From positions 1 through 64,000 of the forward strand of contig JAHDQS010000002.1 of NCBI GenBank assembly GCA_018433675.1: 64,000 nucleotides of DNA, written 5' to 3'. The DNA is from Clostridia bacterium. Its GTDB lineage: Bacteria > Bacillota > Peptococcia > DRI-13 > SM3-B62. The notes beneath the pieces were generated by a model, which had not been told where the DNA came from, did not search any database, and saw nothing but the letters and a program-made list of their open reading frames with translations. This document shows positions 1 to 9,592 of this stretch, piece after piece. The first letter of the stretch is position 1. Every line of letters starts with the position of its first letter. The position numbers were made by a program, and so were the translations under genes.

Positions 1-141
1 GAAATGTGCATGCCTGGGGATAACATCAAGATGAGCATAGAACTGATAACCCCCATAGCTATAGAAGAAGGACTGCGCTTTGCTATTCGTGAAGGCGGGC
101 GTACGGTAGGAGCCGGCGTTGTTACCGGCATCAGCGAATAG
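1..141 (+). CDS. tuf: Elongation factor Tu, C-terminal end (partial)
   Basis: The first 46 codons in frame 1 end at TAG 139-141 and read as the last part of EF-Tu domain 3, with the family motifs PGDNIKM and [19 protein letters not shown]-Tu delivers aminoacyl-tRNA to the ribosomal A site as a GTP complex. Most of the gene lies upstream of the window. Its position immediately before the S10 operon is the usual str-S10 junction in Firmicutes. A weak 6-bp inverted repeat (GCTGCC/GGCAGC, about 144-171) follows without a T tract, so no terminator is called. Confidence 0.97.
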   Translation, partial: EMCMPGDNIKMSIELITPIAIEEGLRFAIREGGRTVGAGVVTGISE

Positions 142-180
142 CTTGCTGCCAAAGTTTTATGAAGGCAGCCCAAAAAACAC

Positions 181-209
181 TTGTGGTTTTACGAGTTTTT
201 TAATATAAT
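181..209 (+). promoter_or_regulatory. Vegetative promoter of the S10 operon
   Basis: TTGTGG (181-186) and TATAAT (204-209) are separated by exactly 17 bases. They lie in the only sizeable gap between tuf and rpsJ. The -10 box is a perfect consensus and the -35 box matches 4 of 6 positions. It would give the ribosomal operon its own start in addition to read-through from tuf. Confidence 0.65.
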
Positions 210-411
210 CATTAGGTATGGTTGGCACGCGATGAGGCAGGAGGTTGCTGTCGGCGTTGTGACACACCCGAGCGCGTTGTTATAACGAATGTACCCTAGC
301 AAAAAGCGGGTATATAAGTCTGGCGAAGATGTGTTGGTACAACTGCCTGCAGGGAATTTCTGCCGAGAATGTCCGAAAAATAATAAGTCGGGCGAAAAGG
401 AGGATATAGCT
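210..411 (+). promoter_or_regulatory. 5' leader of the S10 operon
   Basis: About 200 untranslated bases separate the promoter from the rpsJ start. They contain short inverted repeats (for example TACCC/GGGTA around 290-313) and end in the strong rpsJ ribosome binding site AAAGGAGG at 397-404. A leader of this length before rpsJ could host autoregulation by a ribosomal protein, as the S10 leader does with L4 in E. coli. I see no match to that specific fold, so any regulatory role is inferred. An open frame running through the leader into rpsJ is not needed to explain it. Confidence 0.35.
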
Positions 412-723
412 ATGGCAAACCAGCAAAAAATCAGGATTAGGCTTAAGGCATTTGACCACAAAATCCTTGATAAATCCGCGGAAAAAATTGTTGACACGGC
501 AAAGCGTACGGGGGCTTCTGTGGCAGGACCTATACCCCTGCCGACGGAGCGTAATTTGTATACTATTCTACGCTCTCCTCACGTGAACAAGGATTCCCGT
601 GAACAGTTTGAAATGAGAACACACAAACGGCTTATTGACATACTTGATCCGACTCCCAAAACGGTCGATGCCCTGATGGGGCTTGATCTGCCGGCCGGGG
701 TCGATATTGAAATCAAGCTATAG
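412..723 (+). CDS. rpsJ: 30S ribosomal protein S10
   Basis: This 103-aa protein has the S10 opening [13 protein letters not shown] and the motif GPIPLPTE. S10 sits in the 30S head and doubles as NusE in antitermination. The ATG at 412 is chosen because AAAGGAGG lies just upstream and the product has the usual family length; the longer upstream frame is leader. It is the first gene of the S10 operon, and rplC follows 13 bases later. Confidence 0.97.
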   Translation: MANQQKIRIRLKAFDHKILDKSAEKIVDTAKRTGASVAGPIPLPTERNLYTILRSPHVNKDSREQFEMRTHKRLIDILDPTPKTVDALMGLDLPAGVDIEIKL

Positions 724-736
724 GGAGGTGGCAGAA

Positions 737-1363
737 GTGGAAAAAGCCATAATAGGTACAAAGCTTGGGATGACTCAAGTATTTAATGAAACCGGCCAAG
801 CGGTACCGGTGACAGTCATCAAAGCCGGACCATGCGTCGTAGTTCAGAAAAGAACGATGGAAAACGACGGATACAAAGCAATTCAATTTGGTTTTGGCGA
901 AGCAAAGGAACAGAATGTAAATAAACCTTCGCTGGGACACTTTAAAAAGAATCAATTAAAGCCGTATCAGTTTCTAAGGGAATTCAGAATTGATGACTCC
1001 GATAAATATACAATCGGGCAGGAAATCAAAGCAGATGTATTTGCCTCAGGGGATTGGGTGGACGTAACAGGTACCTCTAAAGGAAAAGGCTTTGCCGGAG
1101 GAATAAAACGTCATGGTATGCATCGCGGTCCGATGAAGCATGGCTCGAAATACCATCGTCGCTCAGGTTCTTTGGGAGCCAAGGGGCCGGCTAGGGTTTT
1201 CCTCGGACGTAAAATGCCGGGTAGACTCGGCGGTGATAGGGTAACTGTACAAAAGCTTCTGGTGGTTAAAGTGGTTCCTGAACAAGACCTGATTTTGGTA
1301 AGAGGAGCAATTCCGGGACCTAAAAAAAGTCTGGTAACCATCAAGAGTTCTGTTAAGGCTTAA
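737..1363 (+). CDS. rplC: 50S ribosomal protein L3
   Basis: This 208-aa protein starts at GTG 737 behind GGGAGGTGG and opens with the L3 motif [10 protein letters not shown]. The family signature around residues 100-140 ([16 protein letters not shown] then [11 protein letters not shown]) is intact. L3 is an early assembly protein near the peptidyl transferase centre. Longer in-frame starts exist, but they overlap rpsJ and lack a ribosome binding site. rplD follows. Confidence 0.97.
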   Translation: MEKAIIGTKLGMTQVFNETGQAVPVTVIKAGPCVVVQKRTMENDGYKAIQFGFGEAKEQNVNKPSLGHFKKNQLKPYQFLREFRIDDSDKYTIGQEIKADVFASGDWVDVTGTSKGKGFAGGIKRHGMHRGPMKHGSKYHRRSGSLGAKGPARVFLGRKMPGRLGGDRVTVQKLLVVKVVPEQDLILVRGAIPGPKKSLVTIKSSVKA

Positions 1364-1390
1364 TGCTTGACGGGAAGGGAGGAAAATTGG

Positions 1391-2014
1391 ATGCCTAAAG
1401 TTGCTTTATATAATATGGAAGGCCAAGAAGTTGGTGAAGTTGAACTTAATGATGCCGTCTTTGGTATTGAGCCGAATGAAGCGGTCGTGCATGAAATGGT
1501 AGTAATGCAGTTGGCCGGTATGCGTCGGGGAACGCACTCTACCAAGAGTAGGGGAGAAGTTCGCGGTGGAGGCAAGAAACCCTGGAGACAGAAAGGCACA
1601 GGCAGGGCGAGGGCCGGTACGACAAGATCGCCGTTATGGCGTAAGGGTGGAATAGTATTTGGTCCTAAGCCTCGTGATTATTCTTATTCTATACCGCGCA
1701 AAAAAAGAAGGCTGGCACTGAAGTCTGTATTGTCGGCTAAGGTCAAAGAAGGTGCCCTGATAGTGCTTGACAGTCTGGCGTTTGATGCGCCTAAGACTAA
1801 AGGAATGGTCAAAGTGCTGGACAGTCTTAAGGTTGATACAAAAGCAGCGGTGGTAACAGCCGACAAAAACGGTTTCGTTAATGAATCGGCCAGAAACATC
1901 CCCGGAGTTAAACCCCTTGTGGCTGAGAACATTAATGTTTATGACCTGTTAAAATACGATAGGCTGGTTATTACCAAGGATGCTGTCGCAAAGATCGAGG
2001 AGGTGTTGGCCTGA
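1391..2014 (+). CDS. rplD: 50S ribosomal protein L4
   Basis: This 207-aa L4/L1e family protein starts [12 protein letters not shown] and contains the loop motif [18 protein letters not shown] that reaches into the exit tunnel. ATG 1391 is used because GGGAGG lies about 9 bases upstream; an in-frame ATG at 1367 would add eight atypical residues. Its TGA stop overlaps the rplW ATG by one base, indicating translational coupling. Confidence 0.97.
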   Translation: MPKVALYNMEGQEVGEVELNDAVFGIEPNEAVVHEMVVMQLAGMRRGTHSTKSRGEVRGGGKKPWRQKGTGRARAGTTRSPLWRKGGIVFGPKPRDYSYSIPRKKRRLALKSVLSAKVKEGALIVLDSLAFDAPKTKGMVKVLDSLKVDTKAAVVTADKNGFVNESARNIPGVKPLVAENINVYDLLKYDRLVITKDAVAKIEEVLA

Positions 2015-2298
2015 TGCGTAATCCACATGAAGTGTTAGTGAAACCGATTATTACGGAGAGATCTACCGGCTTGATGGAGGACAACAAGTACACCTTTAAG
2101 GTTGATAAAAATGCGAACAAAATAGAAATAAAGCACGCGGTAGAGACCATCTTTAAGGTTGATGTAATCGAGGTAAGAACCATGAACGTTAAAGGAAAGT
2201 TGAAGCGCCAAGGTAGAACTTCCGGGATGACGCCGGGATGGAAAAAAGCCATTGTAACGGTTAAAGCCGGACAAAGGTTACCGATATTTGAAGAGTAA
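2014..2298 (+). CDS. rplW: 50S ribosomal protein L23
   Basis: This 94-aa protein has the L23 opening [16 protein letters not shown] and the usual [12 protein letters not shown] segment. L23 lies at the tunnel exit and docks trigger factor and SRP. It starts inside the rplD stop codon (TGATG). Length and order are typical; rplB follows after 26 bases. Confidence 0.97.
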   Translation: MRNPHEVLVKPIITERSTGLMEDNKYTFKVDKNANKIEIKHAVETIFKVDVIEVRTMNVKGKLKRQGRTSGMTPGWKKAIVTVKAGQRLPIFEE

Positions 2299-2324
2299 GA
2301 TTCATTGGCAAGGGAGGGAAAAGC

Positions 2325-3155
2325 ATGCCGATTAAGGATTTTAAACCAACTACACCCAGTAGAAGAGAGATGACAGTTTCTACCTTTGAGGAAATCACAA
2401 CGCAAAAGCCGGAGAAAACATTGATTGAGCCTTTAAAAAAGAATTCCGGTCGGAATAATCAAGGCAGATTGACTGTTCGTCACCGTGGCGGCGGCCATAA
2501 ACGCATGTATCGTAAGATTGATTTTAAGCGTGACAAGGATGGGATACCGGCTAAGGTGGCAACAATAGAATATGATCCTAACCGCTCGGCAAATATTGCC
2601 TTGCTGAATTATGTAGACGGTGAAAAAAGATATATTCTTGCCCCTAACGGGTTGAAGGTCGGAGATACGGTGGTATCCGGACCGGAGGCCGATATTAAGG
2701 TAGGCAACGCGTTGCCTCTTTTGAATATACCGGTGGGCTCGGTCATTCATAATATTGAGCTTAAACAGGCTAAAGGAGCTCAATTGGTTAGGTCGGCAGG
2801 AACGTCGGCCCAGTTGATGGCCAGGGAAGGTAACTATGCATCGATAAGAATGCCTTCCGGTGAGGTTCGTATGGTACATGTTAAATGCAAAGCTACTATC
2901 GGACAGGTTGGAAACTTAGAACATGAGAACATTACAATAGGTAAAGCCGGAAGAAAACGCTGGATGGGAATCAGGCCGACAACCCGTGGTGTTGTCATGA
3001 ACCCGGTTGACCACCCGCACGGCGGTGGCGAAGGGCGTTCGCCAATAGGCCGTAAGACTCCGATGACTCCGTGGGGCAAGCCGGCTATCGGTGGAAAGAC
3101 ACGCAAGAAGAAGAACCCCTCGGATAAATTCATTGTAACGCCTCGTAAGAAATAG
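2325..3155 (+). CDS. rplB: 50S ribosomal protein L2
   Basis: This 276-aa L2 protein carries the family core [19 protein letters not shown] and the C-terminal [18 protein letters not shown], which contains the conserved histidine near the peptidyl transferase centre. L2 is a primary 23S rRNA binder needed for subunit association. A strong GGGAGGG ribosome binding site precedes ATG 2325. Full length. Confidence 0.98.
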   Translation: MPIKDFKPTTPSRREMTVSTFEEITTQKPEKTLIEPLKKNSGRNNQGRLTVRHRGGGHKRMYRKIDFKRDKDGIPAKVATIEYDPNRSANIALLNYVDGEKRYILAPNGLKVGDTVVSGPEADIKVGNALPLLNIPVGSVIHNIELKQAKGAQLVRSAGTSAQLMAREGNYASIRMPSGEVRMVHVKCKATIGQVGNLEHENITIGKAGRKRWMGIRPTTRGVVMNPVDHPHGGGEGRSPIGRKTPMTPWGKPAIGGKTRKKKNPSDKFIVTPRKK

Positions 3156-3190
3156 TTGGCTTGTAAGAACTTTTGAAAGGAGGCAGATGA

Positions 3191-3475
3191 ATGAGCAGAT
3201 CGCTGAAAAAAGGGCCCTATGCTGAAGAGAGCCTGATGAAGAAAATAGAAAAAATGAATAGTGCAAATGAAAAAAGGGTTATAAAAACGTGGTCCCGGAG
3301 GTCGACGATATTTCCGCAAATGGTTGGCCACACCATAGCCGTTTATGACGGGAGAAAGCATGTGCCCGTTTACGTCACGGAAGATATGGTTGGGCATAAG
3401 CTGGGGGAATTTGCTCCGACGAGAACATTTAGAGGTCATGGTTCACATACTGAACGGTCAACGGCCTTGAAATAA
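3191..3475 (+). CDS. rpsS: 30S ribosomal protein S19
   Basis: This 94-aa protein opens [10 protein letters not shown] and contains the signature [30 protein letters not shown]19 forms a complex with S13 in the 30S head. AAAGGAGG precedes the start. Standard position between rplB and rplV. Confidence 0.97.
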   Translation: MSRSLKKGPYAEESLMKKIEKMNSANEKRVIKTWSRRSTIFPQMVGHTIAVYDGRKHVPVYVTEDMVGHKLGEFAPTRTFRGHGSHTERSTALK

Positions 3476-3499
3476 ATTCCGGGAGAGGAGGTAAAAAAT

Positions 3500-3841
3500 A
3501 TGCAAGCCAAAGCAGTTGCCAAATATATTCGCATATCTCCCCGGAAAGCCCGGCAGGTAATAGACCTAATCCGGGGAAAAGATGTGGTTGAAGCGTATGC
3601 TACTTTGAAATTTACACCCCATAAAGCGACGGTGTTGATTAACAAGGTATTAAAATCTGCCGTTGCTAACGCTAGGAATAATCACGAGATGGATGCTGAT
3701 AACCTTTACGTGAAGGAAGCCTATGTTGATGCGGGACCTACCCTCAAAAGAGTTATGCCTAGAGCCATGGGTCGTGCCGATATGATTAGAAAGCGTACCA
3801 GTCACATTACGGTTGTAGTCAGCGAGAAGGAGGAGGGTTAA
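3500..3841 (+). CDS. rplV: 50S ribosomal protein L22
   Basis: This 113-aa L22 protein has the motif [19 protein letters not shown] near the N-terminus and the beta-hairpin region ending in [17 protein letters not shown]. It lines the exit tunnel opposite L4 and is a site of macrolide resistance mutations in other bacteria. It starts behind GGAGAGGAGG, and rpsC begins four bases after its stop. Confidence 0.97.
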   Translation: MQAKAVAKYIRISPRKARQVIDLIRGKDVVEAYATLKFTPHKATVLINKVLKSAVANARNNHEMDADNLYVKEAYVDAGPTLKRVMPRAMGRADMIRKRTSHITVVVSEKEEG

Positions 3842-3845
3842 ACAA

Positions 3846-4514
3846 GTGGGTCAGAAAGTACATCCAAAAGGATTAAGAGTAGGAATCATTCGTGATTGGG
3901 AGAGCAATTGGTACGCTGACAAGAACTATGCTGAACTCCTTCACGAGGACATCCGGATCCGTAAGTACATTAAAGATAAATTATACCAAGCCGGAATTTC
4001 CGGTGTAGGCATCGAGCGTGCTGCCAACAGGATCAAAATCTCTATCCGTACGGCAAAGCCGGGTATTGTAATTGGCCGCGGCGGAGCGGAAGTAGAAAAT
4101 TTGCGCAAGACGTTGGAAAAGATGACCAGCAAAAAGGTAAATGTCAATATCCTGGAAATAAAGAAACCGGAGCTTGACGCTCAGCTGGTGGCCGAAGGAA
4201 TTGCGGCACAATTGGTTAAAAGGATTGCCTTTCGTCGTGCCATGAAGCAGGCGGTGTCCCGTACCATGAGGTTAGGTGCCGAGGGTATTAAGATTTCTTG
4301 CGCAGGTCGTTTGGCCGGTGCGGAAATAGCTCGTACGGAATGGTACAGTGAAGGTAAAGTTCCCCTTCATACGCTTAGAGCGGATGTGGATTATGGGTTT
4401 GCTGAAGCCAATACCACTTATGGGAAAATAGGCGTAAAGGTCTGGATATATAAAGGAGAGATACTTCCTGAGGCTAAGAACAGGAAGGAGGAGAACGATA
4501 ATGCTGGTTCCTAA
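3846..4514 (+). CDS. rpsC: 30S ribosomal protein S3
   Basis: This 222-aa protein has the N-terminal [14 protein letters not shown], a KH domain with [16 protein letters not shown], and the C-terminal S3 motif with [15 protein letters not shown]3 lies at the mRNA entry pore. Translation starts at GTG 3846 after the GAAGGAGGAGG at the end of rplV. Its last 14 bases overlap rplP. Confidence 0.97.
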   Translation: MGQKVHPKGLRVGIIRDWESNWYADKNYAELLHEDIRIRKYIKDKLYQAGISGVGIERAANRIKISIRTAKPGIVIGRGGAEVENLRKTLEKMTSKKVNVNILEIKKPELDAQLVAEGIAAQLVKRIAFRRAMKQAVSRTMRLGAEGIKISCAGRLAGAEIARTEWYSEGKVPLHTLRADVDYGFAEANTTYGKIGVKVWIYKGEILPEAKNRKEENDNAGS

Positions 4515-4938
4515 GAGGGTAAAGTGGCGCCGTCCCCATCGCGCCGGGGGTCTGAAAGGCAAGGCCACACGAGGGAACAAGGTTTCCTATGGAGAGTATG
4601 GTCTACAGGCGCTTGAACCCAGTTGGATAACAAACAGGCAGATAGAGGCAGCCCGTATTGCCATGACACGTTATATCAAGCGTGGCGGGCAGGTATGGAT
4701 AAAAATATTTCCGGATAAGCCTATCACCGCTAAACCTGCCGAAACAAGGATGGGTAGCGGGAAAGGGTCTCCTGAGCATTGGGTGGCTGTGGTTAAACCG
4801 GGTCGCGTAATGTTTGAGATTGCAGGAGTCGATGAAGAAACTGCTCGCGAAGCACTACGGTTAGCTTCTCATAAACTGCCCGTTAAAACGAAATTTATCA
4901 AGCGCGAGGAGATGGGTGGTGAAGCAAGTGAAAGCTAG
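4501..4938 (+). CDS. rplP: 50S ribosomal protein L16
   Basis: This 145-aa protein has the L16 motifs [16 protein letters not shown] and [25 protein letters not shown]. It binds near the A-site tRNA elbow. The start overlaps the 3' end of rpsC with a ribosome binding site inside that gene (GGAGGAG). The 3' end overlaps rpmC. Confidence 0.97.
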   Translation: MLVPKRVKWRRPHRAGGLKGKATRGNKVSYGEYGLQALEPSWITNRQIEAARIAMTRYIKRGGQVWIKIFPDKPITAKPAETRMGSGKGSPEHWVAVVKPGRVMFEIAGVDEETAREALRLASHKLPVKTKFIKREEMGGEASES

Positions 4939-5131
4939 TAATATTCGTGACTTGACCGGAGATGAACTGGTTCAAAAAGTTGCACAACTGAAAGAAGAGT
5001 TATTCAATCTGCGCTTCCAACTTGCCACCGGTCAGTTAGAAAACCCGATGAGGATTCGGGAGGTTAAAAGAACAATTGCCCGTACTCAGACAGTTATCAG
5101 GGAACGGGAATTAGAAAAGCAAAGAAGCTGA
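4919..5131 (+). CDS. rpmC: 50S ribosomal protein L29
   Basis: This L29 protein of about 70 aa has the two-helix family pattern ([24 protein letters not shown], then [20 protein letters not shown]), shown here in pieces. Three in-frame GTG codons (4916, 4919, 4928) could start it. 4919 is preferred because GAGGAG (4906-4911) lies 7 bases upstream; 4928 would give the most family-like N-terminus. It overlaps the end of rplP. Confidence 0.9.
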   Translation: MKQVKASNIRDLTGDELVQKVAQLKEELFNLRFQLATGQLENPMRIREVKRTIARTQTVIRERELEKQRS

Positions 5132-5168
5132 ATTTCCTAATACGGGTTCTTGTAAAGGAGGTATAGTT

Positions 5169-5429
5169 TTGGAAAGAGGTATGCGGCGGACGATGACCGG
5201 TACTGTTGTCAGCGATAAGATGGAAAAGACGGTAGTGGTTGCTGTTGACAGCTATATAAAACATTCGGTTTACAATAAGGTTATGAAACGTACAAAAAAG
5301 TACAAGGCGCATGATGGAGAAAATGCTTGCAAAACAGGGGATAAGGTAAGAATCATGGAGACTCGTCCCGTTAGTAAAGAAAAGTGCTGGAGAGTCGTCC
5401 AGATCATAGAGAAAGCGCCTTTGCTATAA
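5169..5429 (+). CDS. rpsQ: 30S ribosomal protein S17
   Basis: This 86-aa OB-fold protein has the S17 motifs [15 protein letters not shown] and [20 protein letters not shown]. The start is TTG 5169, placed 7-8 bases after AAAGGAGG; an ATG four codons downstream is less well spaced. S17 is an early 16S rRNA binder. It is followed by rplN. Confidence 0.95.
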   Translation: MERGMRRTMTGTVVSDKMEKTVVVAVDSYIKHSVYNKVMKRTKKYKAHDGENACKTGDKVRIMETRPVSKEKCWRVVQIIEKAPLL

Positions 5430-5445
5430 AAAGGAGGTACATGGC

Positions 5446-5814
5446 GTGATTCAACAAGAAACAAAGTTAAAGGTCGCCGATAATACCGGTGCCAAAAGGT
5501 TGTTGTGTATTCGTCCTTTAGGGGGTTCGTATAGACGCTACGCTTCAGTGGGTGATGTTATTGTGGCGACGGTGAAAGAAGCTACACCCGGTGGCGTTGT
5601 AAAAAAAGGCGAGGTTGTAAGAGCTGTTGTTGTGCGTACTAAAGATGCCGTTAGAAGAAATGACGGTTCATATATACGCTTCGACGAAAACGCTGCGGTT
5701 ATTATCAAAGAGGACAAAAGCCCTAGGGGTACGAGGATATTTGGTCCTGTTGCCCGCGAGTTGAGGGAAAGGAATTTCGTCAAAATACTCTCTTTAGCGC
5801 CTGAGGTGCTTTAA
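5446..5814 (+). CDS. rplN: 50S ribosomal protein L14
   Basis: This 122-aa protein has the L14 motifs [17 protein letters not shown] and [17 protein letters not shown]. It contacts 16S rRNA in an intersubunit bridge. It starts at GTG 5446 behind AAAGGAGGT. Full length, in the standard spc operon position. Confidence 0.97.
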   Translation: MIQQETKLKVADNTGAKRLLCIRPLGGSYRRYASVGDVIVATVKEATPGGVVKKGEVVRAVVVRTKDAVRRNDGSYIRFDENAAVIIKEDKSPRGTRIFGPVARELRERNFVKILSLAPEVL

Positions 5815-5848
5815 GCAGTGATGCTATTCTACCACTGGAGGTGAGTTT

Positions 5849-6175
5849 ATGAAGGCAAAGGTTCATGTCAAAAAAGGAGACATGGTTCAGGTAATATCCG
5901 GTAAAGACGCGGGGAAAAAAGGGAAGATACTCAATGTTGATCCAGGCAAAGGGAAGATTATCATTGAAGGGGTCAACATCATGAAGCGGCACACTAGGGC
6001 TTCGAATAAAAATCCGCAGGGTGGAATTATTGAGCAGGAAGCTGCGATCGATAGCTCGAACGCGATGATTTATTGTTCAAAGTGTAAAGGGCCGGTTCGC
6101 ATAAATAAAAAGCTTTTGGCCGATGGTCAAAAAATCAGGGTTTGTAATAAGTGCGGCGAAGAATTTGACAAGTAA
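5849..6175 (+). CDS. rplX: 50S ribosomal protein L24 with CxxC pairs
   Basis: This 108-aa protein has an N-terminal KOW motif ([18 protein letters not shown]) and the L24 motif [13 protein letters not shown]. The C-terminal part has two cysteine pairs, CSKC and CNKC, which resemble a zinc ribbon and occur in many but not all bacterial L24 proteins. L24 nucleates 50S assembly. ATG 5849 follows GGAGGTGAG. Confidence 0.97.
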   Translation: MKAKVHVKKGDMVQVISGKDAGKKGKILNVDPGKGKIIIEGVNIMKRHTRASNKNPQGGIIEQEAAIDSSNAMIYCSKCKGPVRINKKLLADGQKIRVCNKCGEEFDK

Positions 6176-6201
6176 ACCCGGTCGGAAGGGAGGTTGAAGG
6201 T

Positions 6202-6744
6202 GTGACACGCTTAAAAGAGAAATACACAAACGAAGTGTCTCCTGCAATGAGACAAAAATTTAGTTATAAAAATGTCATGGAAGTACCTAAACTTGCAAAA
6301 GTGGTGATTAACATTGGGATGGGTGAAGCGGTGCAAAATCCCAAAGCCCTTGATGGGGCAGTTAATGATCTGCAGATTATTACCGGACAGAAGCCGGTTA
6401 TAACCAAGGCGAAAAACTCAATAGCCGCTTTTAAGATCCGTGCCGGAATGCCGATTGGCGTTAAAGTCACTCTGAGAAACGAGAAGATGTATGAGTTTGT
6501 TGACAAACTCTTAAACATTGCTTTGCCCAGATTACGGGATTTTAGAGGAGTGCCGACAAACGCCTTTGACGGTCGGGGTAATTACACCTTAGGCATCAAG
6601 GAACAACTAATATTCCCTGAAATAGAGTATGATAAGGTTGAAAAAATTCGGGGGATGGATATTGTTTTCGTTACAACAGCCAGGACAGATGAAGAGGCAA
6701 AGGAGCTGCTGGGATTAATGGGCATGCCTTTTGCCGATAGATAA
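6202..6744 (+). CDS. rplE: 50S ribosomal protein L5
   Basis: This 180-aa protein has the L5 signature [20 protein letters not shown] and the C-terminal [18 protein letters not shown]. It binds 5S rRNA and contacts P-site tRNA. It starts at GTG 6202 after GGGAGG. Length is normal. Confidence 0.97.
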   Translation: MTRLKEKYTNEVSPAMRQKFSYKNVMEVPKLAKVVINIGMGEAVQNPKALDGAVNDLQIITGQKPVITKAKNSIAAFKIRAGMPIGVKVTLRNEKMYEFVDKLLNIALPRLRDFRGVPTNAFDGRGNYTLGIKEQLIFPEIEYDKVEKIRGMDIVFVTTARTDEEAKELLGLMGMPFADR

Positions 6745-6775
6745 CCGCCCATTTTAATGATAAGGAGGGAGCTAT

Positions 6776-6961
6776 GTGGCAAAAACGTCCCTAAAGAACA
6801 AGCAGAGCAGGACACCTAAGTTTCAAGTAAGGGCTTATAATAGATGTAAAATATGTGGTCGTCCCCATGCTTACATGCGGAAGTTCGGCATGTGCCGTAT
6901 TTGTTTCCGCGAGCTGGCTTATGAAGGTCAAATTCCTGGCGTTACAAAGGCCAGTTGGTAA
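6776..6961 (+). CDS. rpsN: 30S ribosomal protein S14, zinc-binding type
   Basis: This 61-aa short S14 (type Z) has four zinc-ligand cysteines in [10 protein letters not shown]...CRIC. The short zinc form is standard in Firmicutes; a zinc-free longer paralogue (rpsN2) is not in this window. It starts at GTG 6776 behind AAGGAGGGAG. Confidence 0.96.
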   Translation: MAKTSLKNKQSRTPKFQVRAYNRCKICGRPHAYMRKFGMCRICFRELAYEGQIPGVTKASW

Positions 6962-6985
6962 GGTTGGACTTAAGGAAGGGGGTCA

Positions 6986-7390
6986 ATGAAGATGGTTATG
7001 ACTGATCCAATTGCTGATTTTTTGACAAGAATTCGGAATGCTAATTCTGTAAACCATGATAAGGTAGAGATTCCGGCTTCCAACGTAAAAAAAACAATGG
7101 CGGGAATCCTCAAAACAGAGGGTTTCATTAAGGATTTTGAATACATTGATGATGGGAAGCAGGGTGTGTTAAGACTGTACCTGAAGTATGGTCCGGATAA
7201 AAAGAAGGTTATTACCGGATTGAAGCGCATCAGCAAACCGGGATTGCGCGTTTATGTTCAAAAAGATCAAATTCCGCGGGTATTGGGGGGGTTAGGTATT
7301 GCCCTTATCTCCACATCCCAGGGAATAATGACAGACAAGGAAGCGAGAAAGCGTCGTCTGGGCGGAGAAGTAGTCTGCTATGTTTGGTAA
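6986..7390 (+). CDS. rpsH: 30S ribosomal protein S8
   Basis: This 134-aa protein has the S8 motif [16 protein letters not shown] and the C-terminal [32 protein letters not shown]8 organises the 16S central domain and in E. coli represses the spc operon. ATG 6986 follows AAGGGGGTC; a second ATG two codons on (6992) is an alternative start. Confidence 0.97.
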   Translation: MKMVMTDPIADFLTRIRNANSVNHDKVEIPASNVKKTMAGILKTEGFIKDFEYIDDGKQGVLRLYLKYGPDKKKVITGLKRISKPGLRVYVQKDQIPRVLGGLGIALISTSQGIMTDKEARKRRLGGEVVCYVW

Positions 7391-7449
7391 GATGTAATAC
7401 TAGTAAAAGTGGTTTGAGCAATTCGAAGAACTGCGCGGGAGGTGTGAAA

Positions 7450-7995
7450 ATGTCGAGAATTGGGAAATTACCCGTCGCGATTCCTGCGGGTGTTGATGTT
7501 AAGCTTAATGGGGCAAACATAAACATTAAAGGACCGAAGGGGACTTTAAGCAGGGAGCTGCCAAAAGATATTACCGTTAACATAGAAGACGGAAACATCA
7601 TATTTGCGCGCCCCAGCGATCAGAAACAGCACAGATCGTTGCACGGCTTGACCAGAACGCTGGTAGCGAACATGGTCGAAGGTGTGACTAAGGGATTTGA
7701 AAAAAATCTGGAGCTGGTTGGTGTTGGCTACAGGGCGGCGAAGCAAGGTAACAAGCTTGTACTGACCGTAGGCTATTCACACCCGGTGGAAATTGAACCG
7801 GGGCAAGGATTGGAGATTGAAGTGCCTGCACCAAACAAGATTATTGTCCGGGGTGCGAGCAAGGAGCAGGTCGGGCAGCTGGCAGCTGACATTCGCGCTG
7901 TGCGTGAGCCGGAACCCTACAAGGGTAAAGGTATACGCTATGCGGACGAACATGTCCGCAGAAAAGTAGGCAAGGCTGGTGCGAAAAAAGGCTAA
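7450..7995 (+). CDS. rplF: 50S ribosomal protein L6
   Basis: This 181-aa protein opens [15 protein letters not shown] and contains both L6 repeats. The C-terminal motif [28 protein letters not shown] is intact (given here as key residues over positions 150-181). ATG 7450 follows GGGAGGTG. An upstream in-frame extension starts inside rpsH and lacks homology. Confidence 0.96.
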   Translation: MSRIGKLPVAIPAGVDVKLNGANINIKGPKGTLSRELPKDITVNIEDGNIIFARPSDQKQHRSLHGLTRTLVANMVEGVTKGFEKNLELVGVGYRAAKQGNKLVLTVGYSHPVEIEPGQGLEIEVPAPNKIIVRGASKEQVGQLAADIRAVREPEPYKGKGIRYADEHVRRKVGKAGAKKG

Positions 7996-8037
7996 CATGA
8001 TATGAGCTTTAACTCGCAGCGGAAAGGAGTGAAGCAT

Positions 8038-8406
8038 GTGATAAAAAAACTGGACCGTAAAAAAATACGGCAAAAGAAACATTTAAGAATTCGCAAAAAC
8101 ATTAAAGGAACCTCTGAACAGCCAAGGCTTGCAGTGTATAGAAGCGCAAAGCACATTTATGCTCAATTGATAGATGATGTGAACGGGAAAACACTTGCTG
8201 CGGCGTCTTCTTTAGAGGCTACGTTGAGGCCTGAACTGAAGTCGGGCGGGGATACAAAGGCTGCCAAGCTGGTTGGCGAGACTATCGGCAAAAAAGCCTT
8301 GGAAAAGGGCATTACCGGAGTAGTGTTCGATCGGGGAGGAAACATTTATCACGGTCGTATCAAGGCATTAGCCGAGGGGGCCCGTGAGGCGGGTTTGAAA
8401 TTTTAA
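8038..8406 (+). CDS. rplR: 50S ribosomal protein L18
   Basis: This 122-aa protein has a basic N-terminus ([18 protein letters not shown]) and the L18 motifs [17 protein letters not shown] and [26 protein letters not shown]. It is a 5S rRNA binder. The start is GTG 8038 because AAAGGAG (8023-8029) sits 8 bases upstream; a longer in-frame ATG at 8002 has no ribosome binding site. Confidence 0.95.
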   Translation: MIKKLDRKKIRQKKHLRIRKNIKGTSEQPRLAVYRSAKHIYAQLIDDVNGKTLAAASSLEATLRPELKSGGDTKAAKLVGETIGKKALEKGITGVVFDRGGNIYHGRIKALAEGAREAGLKF

Positions 8407-8433
8407 AATATGCCGGCCGAAGGAGGGAAAAGG

Positions 8434-8934
8434 ATGGCAAAAAATGAAGGAAATACCGTGGAACTGCAAGAAAAGGTCGTCTATATCAACCGTGTTGCCA
8501 AGGTTGTCAAAGGCGGGCGTCGCTTTAGCTTCAGCGCATTAGTCGTTGTGGGTGACGGAAACGGTCAGGTAGGAGCAGGCCTTGGTAAGGCAACCGAAGT
8601 ACCGGAGGCGATACGCAAAGGTGTTGAGGATGCCAAAAAGAATATGGTCACCGTTCCGATGTCAGGCACCACGATTACCCATGAGATAAACGGCAGGTTT
8701 GGGGCCGGACGTGTCATGCTGAAGCCGGCTTCTGAGGGAACAGGGGTTATTGCCGGTGGTCCGGTACGTGCCGTGCTTGAATTGGCAGGCATTAGAGATA
8801 TTCTAACTAAATCTCTTGGTTCCAATAATGCCAACAACATGGTCAGGGCGACGATTCAGGGCTTAAAATCTTTAAAGCGGGCCGAAGAAGTTGCCAGATT
8901 ACGCGGCAAAACGGTTGAAGAGCTCTTTAACTAG
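8434..8934 (+). CDS. rpsE: 30S ribosomal protein S5
   Basis: This 166-aa protein has the S5 double-stranded-RNA-binding domain with [21 protein letters not shown] and the C-terminal motif [21 protein letters not shown]5 lies at the mRNA entry channel and affects decoding accuracy. ATG 8434 follows AGGAGGGAAAAGG; the ATG at 8410 overlaps the intergenic ribosome binding site region. Confidence 0.96.
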   Translation: MAKNEGNTVELQEKVVYINRVAKVVKGGRRFSFSALVVVGDGNGQVGAGLGKATEVPEAIRKGVEDAKKNMVTVPMSGTTITHEINGRFGAGRVMLKPASEGTGVIAGGPVRAVLELAGIRDILTKSLGSNNANNMVRATIQGLKSLKRAEEVARLRGKTVEELFN

Positions 8935-8943
8935 GAGGACAAA

Positions 8944-9129
8944 ATGGCTAAATTAATGATTACGCTGAAAAAAAGTGTTATCGGTTCGAATGAAGCTGTC
9001 AGAGAAACCGTGAAATCTTTGGGGCTAAAAAAAATAAACAGTAGTGTCATTCAAGAAGATTCACCAAGTGTCCGTGGTAAAATACGCAAAGTGGAACACT
9101 TGTTATCTGTGGATGAAATAACTCAGTGA
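8944..9129 (+). CDS. rpmD: 50S ribosomal protein L30
   Basis: This 61-aa L30 protein has the motif [22 protein letters not shown] and ends [16 protein letters not shown]. It is a small 23S rRNA binder missing from some lineages but usual in Firmicutes. It begins 9 bases after rpsE behind AGGAGG. Confidence 0.95.
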   Translation: MAKLMITLKKSVIGSNEAVRETVKSLGLKKINSSVIQEDSPSVRGKIRKVEHLLSVDEITQ

Positions 9130-9148
9130 CAAGAAGGAGGTGCACTGG

Positions 9149-9592
9149 ATGAAACTTCATACATTAAAACCCGTACCGGGATCAAGACATGAGTCTTTGA
9201 GAAAAGGTAGAGGAACGGGCTCAGGTTTAGGCAAAACCGCCGGACGCGGACATAAAGGACAAGGACAGCGTTCCGGTGGAGGAAAAGGCCCTTACTTTGA
9301 GGGTGGGCAGACACCTTTACAGCGTCGTATGCCCAAGCGGGGATTTACAAATATCTTTAAGAAAGAATATGTCGTTATCAATGTTAAGAGTTTGGATGAA
9401 AGATTTGAGGAAGGTATGGTTGTGACGCCAGAAACATTGGTAGAATCGGGCCTTGTAAAAAATGTAAAAGACGGGATAAGAATACTTGGCTCCGGAGACA
9501 TCACAAAGGCTTTGACAGTGAAGGCTCAAGGCTTTTCCAAAACGGCGGTTGAAAAAATCACGGCTGCCGGTGGGAAAGTAGAGGTGATATAA
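9149..9592 (+). CDS. rplO: 50S ribosomal protein L15
   Basis: This 147-aa protein has the glycine-rich L15 N-terminus ([21 protein letters not shown], shown from about residue 20) and the C-terminal signature around [21 protein letters not shown] 9149 follows AAGGAGGTG. Its TAA stop is directly followed by the secY GTG without a gap. Confidence 0.96.
   Translation: MKLHTLKPVPGSRHESLRKGRGTGSGLGKTAGRGHKGQGQRSGGGKGPYFEGGQTPLQRRMPKRGFTNIFKKEYVVINVKSLDERFEEGMVVTPETLVESGLVKNVKDGIRILGSGDITKALTVKAQGFSKTAVEKITAAGGKVEVI

Noticed and set aside
289-411. Open frame extending rpsJ upstream from 289
   Set aside because: It is in frame with rpsJ but has no S10 homology and no ribosome binding site at 289. 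The strong AAAGGAGG before ATG 412 and the family length fix the start there.
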